From NCBI GenBank assembly GCA_029532415.1, contig JAQOTA010000060.1, positions 1,302,001-1,366,000 on the forward strand: 64,000 nucleotides of DNA, written 5' to 3'. Positions 22,806-34,099 of this stretch are shown one piece after another. Under the pieces are notes generated by a model, which was given only the letters and a program-made list of their open reading frames with translations, did no database searches and was not told the origin of the DNA. The stretch's first letter is position 1; each line of letters begins with the position of its first letter. Both the position numbers and the translations under genes were made by a program. This DNA is from Marasmius tenuissimus. Taxonomy: Eukaryota; Basidiomycota; Agaricomycetes; Agaricales; Marasmiaceae.

Positions 22806-23162
22806 AGATGATACTCTATATGCTGAATTACCGCCAAAGTTGTATACTTGTAAGTTGTTATTCAAGTTAGCGTGGAATGTAAGATGTCGTGATTGCGCAT
22901 AGTTCTTTGTGCGGTGTGCATGTATAGAGTATATACGACTGTTGAGCCTTACTGGTGAGCGCGGCCTCAAAGTCCTTGCCGTTTCCTTGCCGTTTGATGT
23001 GGCTTTGGGGATGTTTGATGTGGATTCGGAGGTGTTTGAGGTGGATTCGGAGATGTCGGGGGTGGACTCGGAGGTGGTTAAAGCGGGTTTGCTGCCGCCC
23101 GTATCTCTCCCCATCCTTTTCGCAAAGGGCTGTAAAACCATCCAAGTACCACATGCTGACAC
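22587..23162 (-). CDS. Questionable ORF antisense to MACPF copy D 3' end
   Basis: A 191-codon minus frame overlaps the last exon of copy D antisense. Its N-terminal half contains 7-residue repeats (TSESTPD, ISESTSN, TSESTSN, IPKATSN) that come directly from the 21-bp tandem repeat on this DNA. The C-terminal half mirrors the coding exon of copy D and is probably a shadow. There is no family resemblance and no signal peptide. I list it only because the repeat stays in frame. Confidence 0.12.
   Translation of the reverse strand: MSACGTWMVLQPFAKRMGRDTGGSKPALTTSESTPDISESTSNTSESTSNIPKATSNGKETARTLRPRSPVRLNSRIYSIHAHRTKNYAQSRHLTFHANLNNNLQVYNFGGNSAYRVSSSRGFWLGLLSDRGQKLLEHAVPSTDPGVRRALRVSVEVLRCSRHTGLVEPLRVPDIISDIVVFVGFLWECQR
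23012..23074. repeat. 21-bp tandem repeat, three units
   Basis: Units at 23012-23032, 23033-23053 and 23054-23074 share the pattern TGTTTGAGGTGGATTCGGAG, with a few changes in the third. The array lies in the intergenic space after MACPF copy D. I saw no equivalent array beyond the end of copy E. Confidence 0.8.
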
Positions 23163-23370
23163 TGAATAAAGAGGGGAGTGCCCGGTGAGTCGTCGCGGCC
23201 CGGGTCCCTGAGTACTGGCTGCATTGAGCGCCCGTGGGCGGAGTCTGAAATTAGCCGAGCACGACGGTACCCCCCTCTGGGTGCCAGACTAGCCGAGAGC
23301 CAATCAATCGCGGGTTTTTATGTAATGGGTGGAATGTCGGCAATGTTTCCGTTTCAAGATATCCACCACC

Positions 23371-24292
23371 ATGGGCCCTATTCGTACCCACAAACATTCT
23401 CAGCAAGCTTCGACATCCAAGCAAACCCAACATCAACGGAAATCAAACACAAAGCAAACAAATTCAGACCCGAATGCTTTACCAGGTGTGCAAAAAATCA
23501 AGGCCTCAATACGACAAGCTCGAAGGTTACTTGCGAAAGTGGATATTCATCGCCTCCATTCCGCGACCTGGCACTCATGCTCAGTTATAGGACAAACTCG
23601 ATGCAGATGTTCGGGTGCAAACTGAAAGGAAACTCAAGTCCTTAGAAGCGGATCTGGCTAAAGCTGAGGAAAATCGGAAGGAGAAAACTCTCGCGACTAG
23701 GTACCATAAAGTCAAGTTTTTCGGTCTGTGTATCTTCACTCGACTGAGTCGGTATCCTTCTGACCAATCGCTCACAGAGAGACAGAAGGTTACCAGAAAA
23801 ATCAAACAGACAATACGAGAGCTTTCCGAAGCCGATGGTTCTTCGAGAGAACGCCTGAAATCTGAACTATTGAGCCTTCGAGTGGACTTGAACTACATCT
23901 TGGTGCGACCGTATGGCTCCCCTCTTTGTTTCTGCGAGCTCATTCTATGATAGCACTATCCGAAAACCAAAAAATACATCTCCCTTTTCCCTCCCGAAGC
24001 CCGACACGGTCAAGAGCAACCAAAAGCTGCCCCTTCAGCGACTACCGACGCTGAACGTGAAGAGATCCGACATTGGATACGACAACAAATGGAGGAGGGC
24101 GACCTACCAGCTGAACCAGAAGCCATTTCTCACCCGGAAGACGGGAGCTCAAAGAAAGTGAAACCGAAGTTGGACTGGGACAAGGACAAGCAGAAGAAAT
24201 CACCTACACATCAGATGGATAAGGACGATGATTCGGGTCTCGAGGACAAAGATGACTTCTTCGAGGATGCGGACGAAGATGAAGACTCTTAG
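23371..24292 (+). CDS. EFG1: rRNA-processing protein EFG1
   Basis: ATG 23371 (MGPIRTHKHSQQASTSKQ) to the stop at 24292, with at least three introns, makes about 280 residues. After a polar basic N-terminus come the EFG1-family coiled-coil blocks: GVQKIKASIRQARRLL-K, LDADVRVQTERKLKSLEADL, KTLATRYHKVKFFERQKVTR and LRVDLNYILHYPKTKKYISL. The end is a very acidic tail (DDDSGLEDKDDFFEDADEDE). In yeast EFG1 is a nucleolar protein needed for early 18S rRNA processing, and the same role is expected here. Joins such as the intron ending ...gttatag before GACAAACTC keep frame. Gene order and promoter give no extra information. I see no disruption. Confidence 0.9.
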
Positions 24293-25094
24293 TGTCTGGG
24301 TGGCCGTAGTTACGAAGTACTATATACAAGGTCCGTAACCTGTTATTTTAACCGCCCGCAAAAATCTAAGAGGGAGTCGTAGCTACCATGTCGTTGTTGC
24401 TTCATTGTCAATTGGGGCCCTTGGCTAACCTTTGCGCCAGGGAAACTTTTTGAGACGAGGCCGATTCTCGAGTACCATATGTGTCTTTCTACAGCGGTAC
24501 TGAACAATTGCAGCCCCGGTGCTCACTCAAAAGAAAATCCTCCGCTATATACTTGGAACGAGCACCCTCCCTCGTGAGCCTACGGCGAGGAGCCCGTTTT
24601 TATGATCTTCGGCGGCGTGGAAGGCATATCGAACGCAACATACTTATATCCCAGAGTGATTCATAGCTGGATGCATTGTTCGAGCCGCACACCTCCAGAA
24701 CGATACGGCATTCGCACAAAGCTTATCGCACCTATCAAGGTTCAGAGGGCTGCGAGGTTAGAACTGGGAACTCATCAGCCCAGAATCGAGGATCTAAGCC
24801 CTTACTCTCTCACCCAACCTACTTCGAGCGTTTAACGTTCAGCATTCAACGTTGTTCAACGTCTGCTCATATATGTATTGCCGGGATGACGTTCGTTTTG
24901 CAACAATACCGTGATACTACTTTAGTGAAGACACGATGGGATTACAGGACCTATTGAATAATGACTAAACATACATGGAATCCAGAGAGATAACAAGGAA
25001 TGTCGGTGTTTACGAGGAAAAGGAGATACAGATCGAATTTGTAAGGAGCGTAGGGTGAAGGGAGGAGGGAGAAAAATCATTACTGGAGATGGCA
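24293..25094. other. Convergent intergenic region, no supported gene
   Basis: This is 3' flank of EFG1 and of the minus-strand gene at 25095. Frames of 60-90 codons are present without motifs. Confidence 0.5.
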
Positions 25095-26122
25095 TCAGCA
25101 TTGGGCAACAGGTCTCTCGTCAATCAGCTCCTCCGTCGCTACTTTGAACCTTGCCTCCCTGGCACGGTCGATCTCCTCACGGACAAAGACTTTGAGCTCC
25201 CCCTCTCCCGCCATCTTCTTGCCCCTGTCTTCACAGATACGGTCGACTTCATTCTCAAAGGAATTCGTTGTAAAACAGTTGAGGGAAGAGATAAGACTGA
25301 CAGGAGTGTCAGGGCGCGAGAAAGGACTACCCTTTCTTTCTGTAACGGAAGACCCACAAGAGGAGATGGTCGGAGTAGGTCGCACAATGGTACGAGTAGT
25401 CGTGCCGCCGTATCTGACAATGTGGTCGGTTATCCTGATCTCCGTAGTGTTGTCGCTGATACTTGTTGATGAAAGAGGTAGCGCGTGAACGGCACTCTCT
25501 GAGTCGATCACGTCCTTTGTGGAAGTGTGGCCAACGTCACTCATGGTGGGAGTAGTCGGGGCGGTTGTTTGTTGAGAGATATCGCTGGTGTATCCGGGGT
25601 TCAAAATGCTGCTGGCACTTGAGACAATCTCTGTAGATACATCATCTTCGTCCACGAAGAGCTTGCGTTTGGGTGGAAGGCTGCGGGTGTGCCTAGGATC
25701 GAGGGCCGCCCAGAGTTCGCCAATTTTACGAGAGTGCTCGCTAGTAGCGTCGTCTGGCGTGTCGACGGTTTGGAGGGGCGAACCGAGGACCGATTCACGA
25801 GACTGGGTCGAATCATGTCAGCCATATCCCATCGTGGCGATGAAAGAGAAGAGTACCGACCGGCTCAGCTTGTTCCTTCTTCGAGATGTCAAATCTCTGT
25901 GCGTCAAAAGAGCCCATGTATTGCTCCTCTACTCTGGCACTCGGGATCGCTTGAATGTCTACAGGAGAAGGAGACTTAAGAACTTTATATCAGTGACCTG
26001 TTGCAACGCGCGGTGGTTGGGAGGACTCATACCGAAGTTCTCTGCTTCTTAGTAGGGTCAAACCTCTGTTGTTCCATTGCTTCGAGGCGGGAAACTTCAG
26101 AGAAAGAGACCAAAGAAGACAT
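25095..26122 (-). CDS. Hypothetical Ser/Thr-rich protein
   Basis: This is read from ATG 26122 (MSSLVSFSEVSRLEAMEQ) to a stop at 25095, with introns near 26037-25988 and 25862-25825. Two short similar motifs occur early, EQQRFDPTKKQ and DAQRFDISKKEQ, about 30 residues apart. Next comes IGELWAALDPRHTRSLPPKR followed by KLFVDEDDVSTEIVSS. The middle is Ser/Thr-rich and probably disordered. The end is a charged helix (ELKVFVREEIDRAREARF). No membrane segment or signal peptide is seen. I do not recognise the family. A nuclear or cytosolic regulatory protein is possible from composition only. Exon borders are approximate. Confidence 0.6.
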
Positions 26123-27323
26123 GTTGCGATCGAGTGGCTGCAGAGGGTCGAAGAGTTGAGATGTGGATAAAGAGGCCTGAGGGGAACCAAAACATATTTA
26201 TAGCTGGACGAGCCCGATTGTGGCAGATGCTGGGGCATGGTCTTCCGCATTGGGCTGTGGCACCTGGTGGCTGCTCATTGTCGTCGCATCTGGAGCTTGG
26301 ACATCCGGACGAGATGCCAAATTGGGTCCTTGTTGGTGGAGTCGTCTATTGTCGCCTAGAATAAGTAATGACGCCGGAAGGCTCCCCCGGAGCCACCTGA
26401 GGCCATTTGGCACCAAACCGCTTGAATGTAAAAATGCCATAACCCTTGTCTTCCATAACTGATCCCAGGACACTGCTTGGACCAGCTGCATCTTTATAAC
26501 TTGCCTGTAGATGCTGCAAGAGCCCGGATTCCCCAACTGCCAACAACATCATGTCGAGAAACTCCACCAACAGTTCCAGAGGTAGAGAGACGAGGGTGGT
26601 GAGTCGAGTGCATCGTTTTTCTCGTGTAGCCCGACTAAACTCTGCGGATAGAACTCCCCTGCCTCCAATGAAGATGACACGAGAAGCGTTGTGAGCTTCG
26701 AACTCGACCTAGAGCGTGCGGAACATTGTACCGAAGTTTGCACAGCGACCCGAGTCCACCTGCGCGTTGCCAATCCCGAGGTGTTGAGGGTCAGAATACT
26801 CAAAACCAACCCGACGTAGGCCTCAGTTATTCGGAGCCTCGAGAGCTGCATTGAGAAGCATAGTGTTAGGGCTGGAAAGAGATAGCTGTATGTTATATTC
26901 ACTCGCCAGTACACCCCACCGAGTCTGTCCCCCAAATGTATTTTTGAGCATCCATCAATCCTTCGCGTGATACCAGCTCCTCGATGTCCCAACTCCCATG
27001 TTAGGCGTCGCTCCTTTGGGAAATTGTGAAGATCATGAGAAGAGCGAAAAGGTTGGTGAATGTTTGATTCGTTCAATCTGAGATCATTCCTTGGTATTCC
27101 GACGCAGTGACTCGGTGCGACGGTGACTCAACTGATTTGACTCATCACGAAATCAGAGGTTGAAACGGTGATGTTGCAATTCACGCGGACCTCAAACACG
27201 ACAAAGTACTTCGGGATTATAATCTAGGCAATTCACACTGACAGTTGCAGTGAAACAGGTGGTCAACGATGGGTTTCTATAGTGTGAGCGGGGGGTACTT
27301 CAATACAGACGTGGGTATATACT
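26123..27323. other. Intergenic, no supported gene
   Basis: This lies between the hypothetical gene's start and the ABC transporter's stop. A 175-codon minus frame (26549-27076) and a 112-codon minus frame (26198-26536) are open but lack any ABC, membrane or other motif. A decayed gene cannot be excluded. Confidence 0.4.
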
Positions 27324-30300
27324 CTAAGTTATGGCGTATGGGTCGTAAGATTCTTGTCCGTAAGCCTCTCGAATCCTCAGTATGTCCTCCCTTTTCAGGT
27401 TTGCTTCATCGCAAAGAGACCGGAATATCGAGGTCTCTTTGTCGAAGAGCTCGAGCACTGAATCGAATTCGACCAGCTTGCCATCGTCCATGACCAAAAT
27501 GCGGTCGTAGTGGGCTCAAAAACAATAAGTTTGACCTTCGGGCCACAGAAAATGATGCGCTCACCTATGGTATTCAGACGATGAGCAACACACAATATGG
27601 TGGCGTCCGCAAACTCGGTCTTGATAGCCTGCTGCAACTTGCTGTCTGTCTCTACATCAACATTGCTTGTTGCCTCGTCCTTAGGAAAGACCGCTGTGCA
27701 TCAGTTGTCCGTTCCATCATTGCATGTGAAGGAGAGCGTACCAAGACGAGAATACGGCTCTGACGGACGAGGGCTCGACACAGCGCAATGAGCTGCTTTT
27801 CTCCGGCACTGAAGTTGGACCCTGGAGAATCCATTCAACGTACACTCTCTTTGTAAACTGCGCTGATGCATGCGTACCTTCATCCCCGACGGTGGTGTCC
27901 AAGCTAAACCTTGTGTCGGTAACGTCACCATTCTTGTCAGAGGGCAGTAGCCCCGAACGTCGCATAGCAGATATCAATTCAGCGTCCGTCCGTGTATGCA
28001 GCGGGTCCCTGGATCAAGTATCAGTAATCTTGTGTCAGACTACGTGCAGGCCGTTGCAAATTTGATACGCACAGATTCTCACGCAAAGTACCCAGAAAGA
28101 GCGTGCTATCCTGAGGAACCAGCGCCATCCCAGTGCGAAGTCTTTGAAGGCTGACTGCGTTGATATTCTGCCCGTCAATCTCGATTGATCCCGCGCCCAG
28201 TTGAGAGATTCTGATGAAACATGAAGTGAGTGATAGACACATAGCAGGTGCCACGGACAAACCTAAATAGAGCCTGGATGATAGAACTCTTGCCTACAGA
28301 AGACTATCAGAAGTATGAAGCAGCAATAGCTCAAACTCGACCCTACCGGCACCAGTGCGACCCACGAGACCGATCTGGAGTTTATTAGCGTGACGATGAA
28401 ATGATTGAAGATAAAGTTCACCTTCTCGCCGCTCGTGATGTGGAAGGTAACATCCTTGAGAACCAAAGGTAGGCCTTCCCGGTACGCGAAATTTACGTTG
28501 CTGAAAGTGATTTCTCCGTTCGACGGCCAGGAAGCAGGAGGTTCCCTCGCTTCCTCGTCCTTTTCTGGGGTAAGAGAAGTATACACGAGCAACCTTTCCA
28601 CAGCGTTCATGTTCTGTTCATTGGTAGCGAAGGATGTAATCAGATGTGCTTAAAGTTTTCGTCAGTGACGGTGAGGGATATGGATAGTGAGCAGAGACCC
28701 ATCACTCACCAAAGACCTCGGACACTTATTTGTCGTGTTGAGTTCATGTACCGTTCGAAAGGAAATGCGCAACTCACAACTCAGAGCATATGTTAACACC
28801 ACACCGATCTTTGCCGGGTTCAAGGTCGTCCGATTATTCGCTGCCGCTAGTCCAATCCCCAGAACCAAAATGTTTGAGAACACATCAAGTCGAACAGCCA
28901 ACCATCTCTGCAGAGCGACGGTGAGATAATAAGCTCGATTCTCTCGATCAAGCTTGGTTTCGGCGTCCCTGAGAGCTTTCGACTGCGAAGAAGGGCATTT
29001 AGCTTGCGACCACGCATGGAGCAAAGGAAGGGGTGTACCTCATGTCGATACGCGCGAACCGTAGCTAGCCCCGTCAACGTTTCTATAAGATGTTGAGACC
29101 ATGGTTCGGATATCGGGATGGATTGCGGCACCTACCAGAGTACGAGCTGTAGAAGGCCGAACGGGAAAGGGAATCCAAGCGTTTGATTTCGACAGATGTC
29201 CGACGGTAGAACACGGACATCGCGTAATATAGGAGTGCAGTGGGTCCGAACATGATTCCCACCAGCGGGACTGTGTAGAAAACGAGGCCCATCGTACCGA
29301 AGACCGATGCGAAGATGAACATGAACTGGAAGTGATATTCAATGAGTGTTCTGAGACCCTCAAGAGAGGACGTACGTGTAATAAGTTCATAGGAAGCTCC
29401 GCATCTAACGTGTCTTGATCCTTCGAGAGTCGAGATAGAATACGTCCTGGTAGAAAATGAGAACGGTGGCGACGTGCAGACGATAAAGCATTTCACCCAT
29501 AGGTGTTGTATCAAAAAACGAGTTCGGCGAGTGAAGAACGCGACTGAGAGCGGTTCTGAACATGCTGTAACTTGCTCTGACCCCGATAATCCTGAAAAGG
29601 GACCGAGTGAGTGAAGCACGCGAGACAAAAGAGGATGAGCGTACGCCACGGCATAACTGATGATGTAGGTAAATACGGCTTGCGCAGTGCCTTGATGTGG
29701 GATTGTCAGTAACCTTCCTCCGAAAGAGATGAACCAGGGACAGACCTAAACCCGCGTATAATGCCATGTACTCGCCGTTGTCGAAGCCCTCTATACTCAG
29801 GGACGTCCAGAATCCCAGAACCAGGTTGTTGCCCACTAAGCCAAATTTCAACCCATGCAAGACTCCATTTGTGGTAAATCTCACCTTCAGAGGACTGAGT
29901 TAAGACCAACAGGAAGAGGAGAACAGGAACCCATGCGACACTACCCGCATGTCGGAAGTAGTTGGTATACGTTCCCCAGGTCACCGCTCCTGTGTTCCGT
30001 TCTTCTGCTTGCATCAGGACCTCTGCGAGTTTGTCGTTTTCTTCGGGCTTGGAAGTTGTATCCTTGACCTCTATCTTGGCCTTCTGGACGGTGGGACCAG
30101 ATCGCTGGCCATATTCGTTGATCAGCCTGGAAAAGATAGGCCCGTTTTCACGAAGATGCTGAGGATGCGAGGTTGATCGATGTGAGGTTCAATGGGATAA
30201 TGTGACATACCTGATAGGAACCCTCCTCCTGTATAACACCGTCGTCGATAACATAGATGTAGTCGGTCTTGTCCAGCACGTGTAAAGCATGAGTGACCAG

Positions 30301-33300
30301 AACACGCGTCCGGTTCGCGAAAGGACCATTAAGGATGCAGCGTTCAAGGATCTCCTTTCCAACGTATGAGTCGACGGCGGACAGCGGGTCATCCAAAAGA
30401 ACGATGTCAGACGATGTGTATGCAGCACGAGCCAGGGACACTCGTGCTTTTTGGCCACCTAGACAAACAAACTGTTGGCAAGGTTTTCCCAAGAAATCCC
30501 ATGAATACACGTACCGCTCAGGTTTATACCTTTCTCGCCGATCTCGGTGTCGAGGCCATCCGTCAATGACCTTATGTCGCGCTCCAAACTACAAGCAGCA
30601 ATGACCTCCCTCAACCTAGACTCGTCCATATTCCCGCCAGTTATGTTATCCCGAATGGTCGCGTTCTTAATCCAGGGAGTCTGAGAAACATAGCCGACTG
30701 TTCCTCCAAAAGTGATTTGTCCTTCGGTCTTCTTCATCTCTCCAAGCAATCCTTGCAGTATGGAACTCTGTGGTCCCCACTTAGAATTTTTTTCGAAAGC
30801 AAGGCGAACGTATGCACTTACTTTTCCAGACCCAACTTGACCGATAATAGCCACGAATCCACCCTTCGGAATGGTCATATTGAGGTCTCTCAATTTGAAA
30901 GGCTCCTCCCGTTTAGTCTCATCTTCTGCTAGAGCTGGGGCATCGGCTGTCGTCAAAGGAAGCGCGGGATCTTCCTTCTCCTTCCCCCCTTTCTTTCCCG
31001 ACTTCTTTGTCTTTGTTTTCTTCTCCTTCTCCTTCTTCTTGTCAGCCTCCATCTTTTCTTTCGCTTCCTTGTCCTTGTCCAATTTCTCCTTCAATCCTAT
31101 CACCGTATCCCACGAGAAACTCGCGTGCTCTACGCGTATAGCATCTCTGGATCCGAAATCGATCGTGGGGGGCTCTGGTTGTTCTTCCGCGACGAAGAAT
31201 GTGGAAAGACGTTGGAAGGCGACAAAGACTTCGGACAAGCCAGAAAGGACGAAGGGGAGTATTATCATGGGCGCTCGAATGATCTATCGCATTTCATGCC
31301 ATCAAAAGAGTGCGTTAAAAGTCAAAAGATTCCACACGAATCGTACTCACATTGAAGAATTGTAGCGAAACGAAAATGGTCGCGACATCGAGGGTATGGC
31401 CAGTCAGCGAGTACGTGATCTGAAACCTCGTTCAGTGGGACGTTCGAGAGACAGGATTACAATGAAGTCGAACTTACGAAGGACAAGATTGAAGCGACGA
31501 GGGGTATGAATGAGACGAGAGCAACCAATGCTGATGATACGATTCTGTCCCGCGGGCGAGTTGAGTACTTTTTCATGCATCAGAGTCGAGTTTGAACATA
31601 CGTGGATTTCTTGATTGTTTCCAATTCTCCCTTTCGTAGGTTTGAGATCTGTTCGGTATAGAAGTCCTCCCATGCGTAGAACTTGAGCAGGCGAATGCCT
31701 TGAAGAACCTCGAGACGGCGCGTCGTAAGCCCTTATAATTGTCATGGGGGCAATGGGGCTTACCTCCGTTGTGAGCCTCACCCGCGCGTCCGTGATCTTA
31801 ACACCCTTTTGTCGTTGCTGCATCATTATATACGCGAAAGTTCCTTGGATGGGCATTCCTATAATCAATACCCCAAGGCCGACGAGCGCAGAGTAGCCCA
31901 ACTGAAAGCACGTTAGAATAAGTCAATAGCTTTGAATTGTACAAGTTGCTCACAGTATGTATGAGCAGGGCGATGCCTACAATCAACTGTACCGGAGCGG
32001 CCCACAGGCTGAATAGAGCTGTGAGCTTCGCTCGAGCTGGACTGATAAAAGGCTTACTAGTGTCCGTAAATCGCGAATTGATCAATGCGAGTGGCATCGG
32101 TGGAAATCATGGTCATAATTTGGCCGGTGGTATGTTCTGCTCGAGCCTTGCCGGAAAGTCGAAGCGACTTGCGAAAAATGGTCCCAATGATCTGCCGGAA
32201 GTGGTGAGTACCAAAATGCGGAGTATTGGTAGTCAAAGGTCATCCTACACTCGCACGACAATACAATCCCAGATACATGCAAACTAGTCGTTCAAATTCG
32301 TGAGAAACGTCCGGCGGAGATAGTCAAGACTTAGCAAGACTTGCGACTCACTGCTCGTCGTATGATTTGTCAACTGGTACGCGGGTCATACGTTATTCCG
32401 TCTGATTGAAGCACAGGGGAAAAATCTCACCAGACTGGCAACCTCTGGAAAAGTACCACCTGGTCAATAGAAAATTATAGAGTTACAGAAGAATATGCAA
32501 ACCTTGCATAGAGAAGATAGCGAATGCTATTCCTATACCGAACCCGACACCCCGGGGCTCCGTCATGCTGATTCCAAGAGCGGACCTCTCCGCTTCGGTT
32601 GTCCTGTAGAACAAGTACGACTCTGCGAGCCAGTTGAGAAGAATTTTATTGACAAGCGGCGTTGTGATTTTCAAAGCGTCTGGAAAGACTAGCTTGATTT
32701 CGTTCGTAGCAATCCGGTCAGACAAACACATACCTGAACCCAGTTGTAGTAGTCCGGCAAACCACCACTGAGCGTAAAATACGCCATGAAGCGTTTTTAG
32801 GATGGAGGCGTCGTATACTTTTTCCTTGTCGACTCCCTCATAAGAAGCGCCGCCTTCCTCGCGAGGTTCGCCCTCCTTGATCTTGTCATCTCTCTCGCTA
32901 TCGGAATCGCGTGAGGTTTCCCGAAAAGCCAAAGGCCGTTTCTCGGGGGCACATCGATCAAAGAAAGCGCTTTCGACGCGGTCAGTCAAGACAGTGGTCA
33001 AACGGTCAGACGGGAGGTTCCATAGATCTATGATGTTGTGATGGGCGAGTGTCAGAAGCGCAGCACGCACAGATGGCATTGGTATCTTACCTTCCTGCTC
33101 CAGAGGCCTCGTGTACCCTACTCTAAGGAGAGGATCCAACCAGGCAAACCAAATTTGCGATAGGAAGCTGGGTAGAACGGGTAGATCGATGAGTAGGATG
33201 CGAGTTGATGAGGGCGTTCGGACATACAAAGCTTTCCTCTCCGGAATTTCCTTCCCTTCACCATATGCGGGAGGTGCTGGCTTTGGACGGAAGAAACCCA

Positions 33301-33301
33301 T
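27324..33301 (-). CDS. Full-size ABC-C (MRP/YOR1-type) multidrug exporter
   Basis: This is a large multi-exon gene from ATG 33301 ([16 protein letters not shown]) to TAG 27324-27326, roughly 1,400 residues, the usual size for YOR1-like pumps. Layout is TMD1-NBD1-TMD2-NBD2. NBD1 has Walker [12 protein letters not shown] (split by an intron near 30820), [18 protein letters not shown], signature [14 protein letters not shown] (intron at 30459-30518) and Walker [16 protein letters not shown]2 has Walker [13 protein letters not shown] (two introns), [16 protein letters not shown], a variant signature [17 protein letters not shown] and Walker [13 protein letters not shown]. All ATP-binding residues I checked are present once introns are removed. 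NBD1 carries an unusual Lys/Glu-rich insertion (about 30965-31095). The pump should sit in the plasma membrane and export organic anions or toxicants. The substrate is unknown. It lies on the same strand as the P450 and the Zn2Cys6 factor downstream in the window. Confidence 0.92.
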
Positions 33302-34099
33302 TGGATGAGACTACTGTGGTGATTTGAACTGAGACAGAGTTCGCGTTGCCCAAGCTGCTTTTATACTAACGGCGGGCCCGGTGGTCTGTTTAATACGAGC
33401 CAGGAGAATATTCAATGCCGCGAGATGCACGCACCAAGTCGGCTTCGAAAGACCGTTGAGTCGGCTGCACGGTGCTGGCGTTCAGAATCAATCTGCTAGA
33501 CACATATCGCAACGCCAGCGGTGATTTTGTGGTTCGAGTCAAGAGCGCGCTAGCGCTGCGGAAACTTCGAACGTGGAGTCTCGGCAGCTCAGTCGACCCT
33601 TGTTTTGTTTAAGTTGAATTTAACGCTCGATATTCCCACGGCCTTCACTGCTATCATTTGTGCCACTCGTGAAAATCGCACACCGATGTTCCATCTCGAG
33701 CTAGGGAGACAATCCTCTGTAGCCTTAGGCCTCAGAATTCAGGATATACCCATCGGAGTCTCACCTAACGGCAGCTTGCAAACTTGTCCGAGACGGGCTA
33801 CTAGTCATCCTGTCTACTCATAAGTCCGCCCTGTTCGAGGCATGCTGTTGCGCATTGCTCGGAAACTACGTGATACACCCTCTCCAATCCGTGATAATTA
33901 CAAGACTAAAGGTGTAGAATGAGTATGAAGAGAATCAGTACGATGAGGAATATGGATGTGGATATGAATATGGATGTGTAGACAATACATGATTGCGTGC
34001 GTTTACAGTGTCAACAAGAGAAGAAACCAATAAATGAGAAAAGTCAAGTGTCGTAAGAATTAGGTAGCGTTTGAAGTTTCGTAGCCCAAGTCCCAAGGT
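33302..34099. other. Intergenic, no supported gene
   Basis: Promoter side of the ABC transporter and 3' flank of the P450. Around 33945-33980 the sequence alternates imperfect GATATGGATGTG/AATATGGATGTG units, a minor simple repeat. Confidence 0.5.

Noticed and set aside
26549..27076. Possible remnant of a second ABC transporter next to the real one
   Set aside because: Some hydrophobic stretches, but no Walker, signature or membrane-domain motif in any frame.
33500..33570. tRNA-like B box (GGTTCGAGTC)
   Set aside because: No matching A box or acceptor stem at the right distance.
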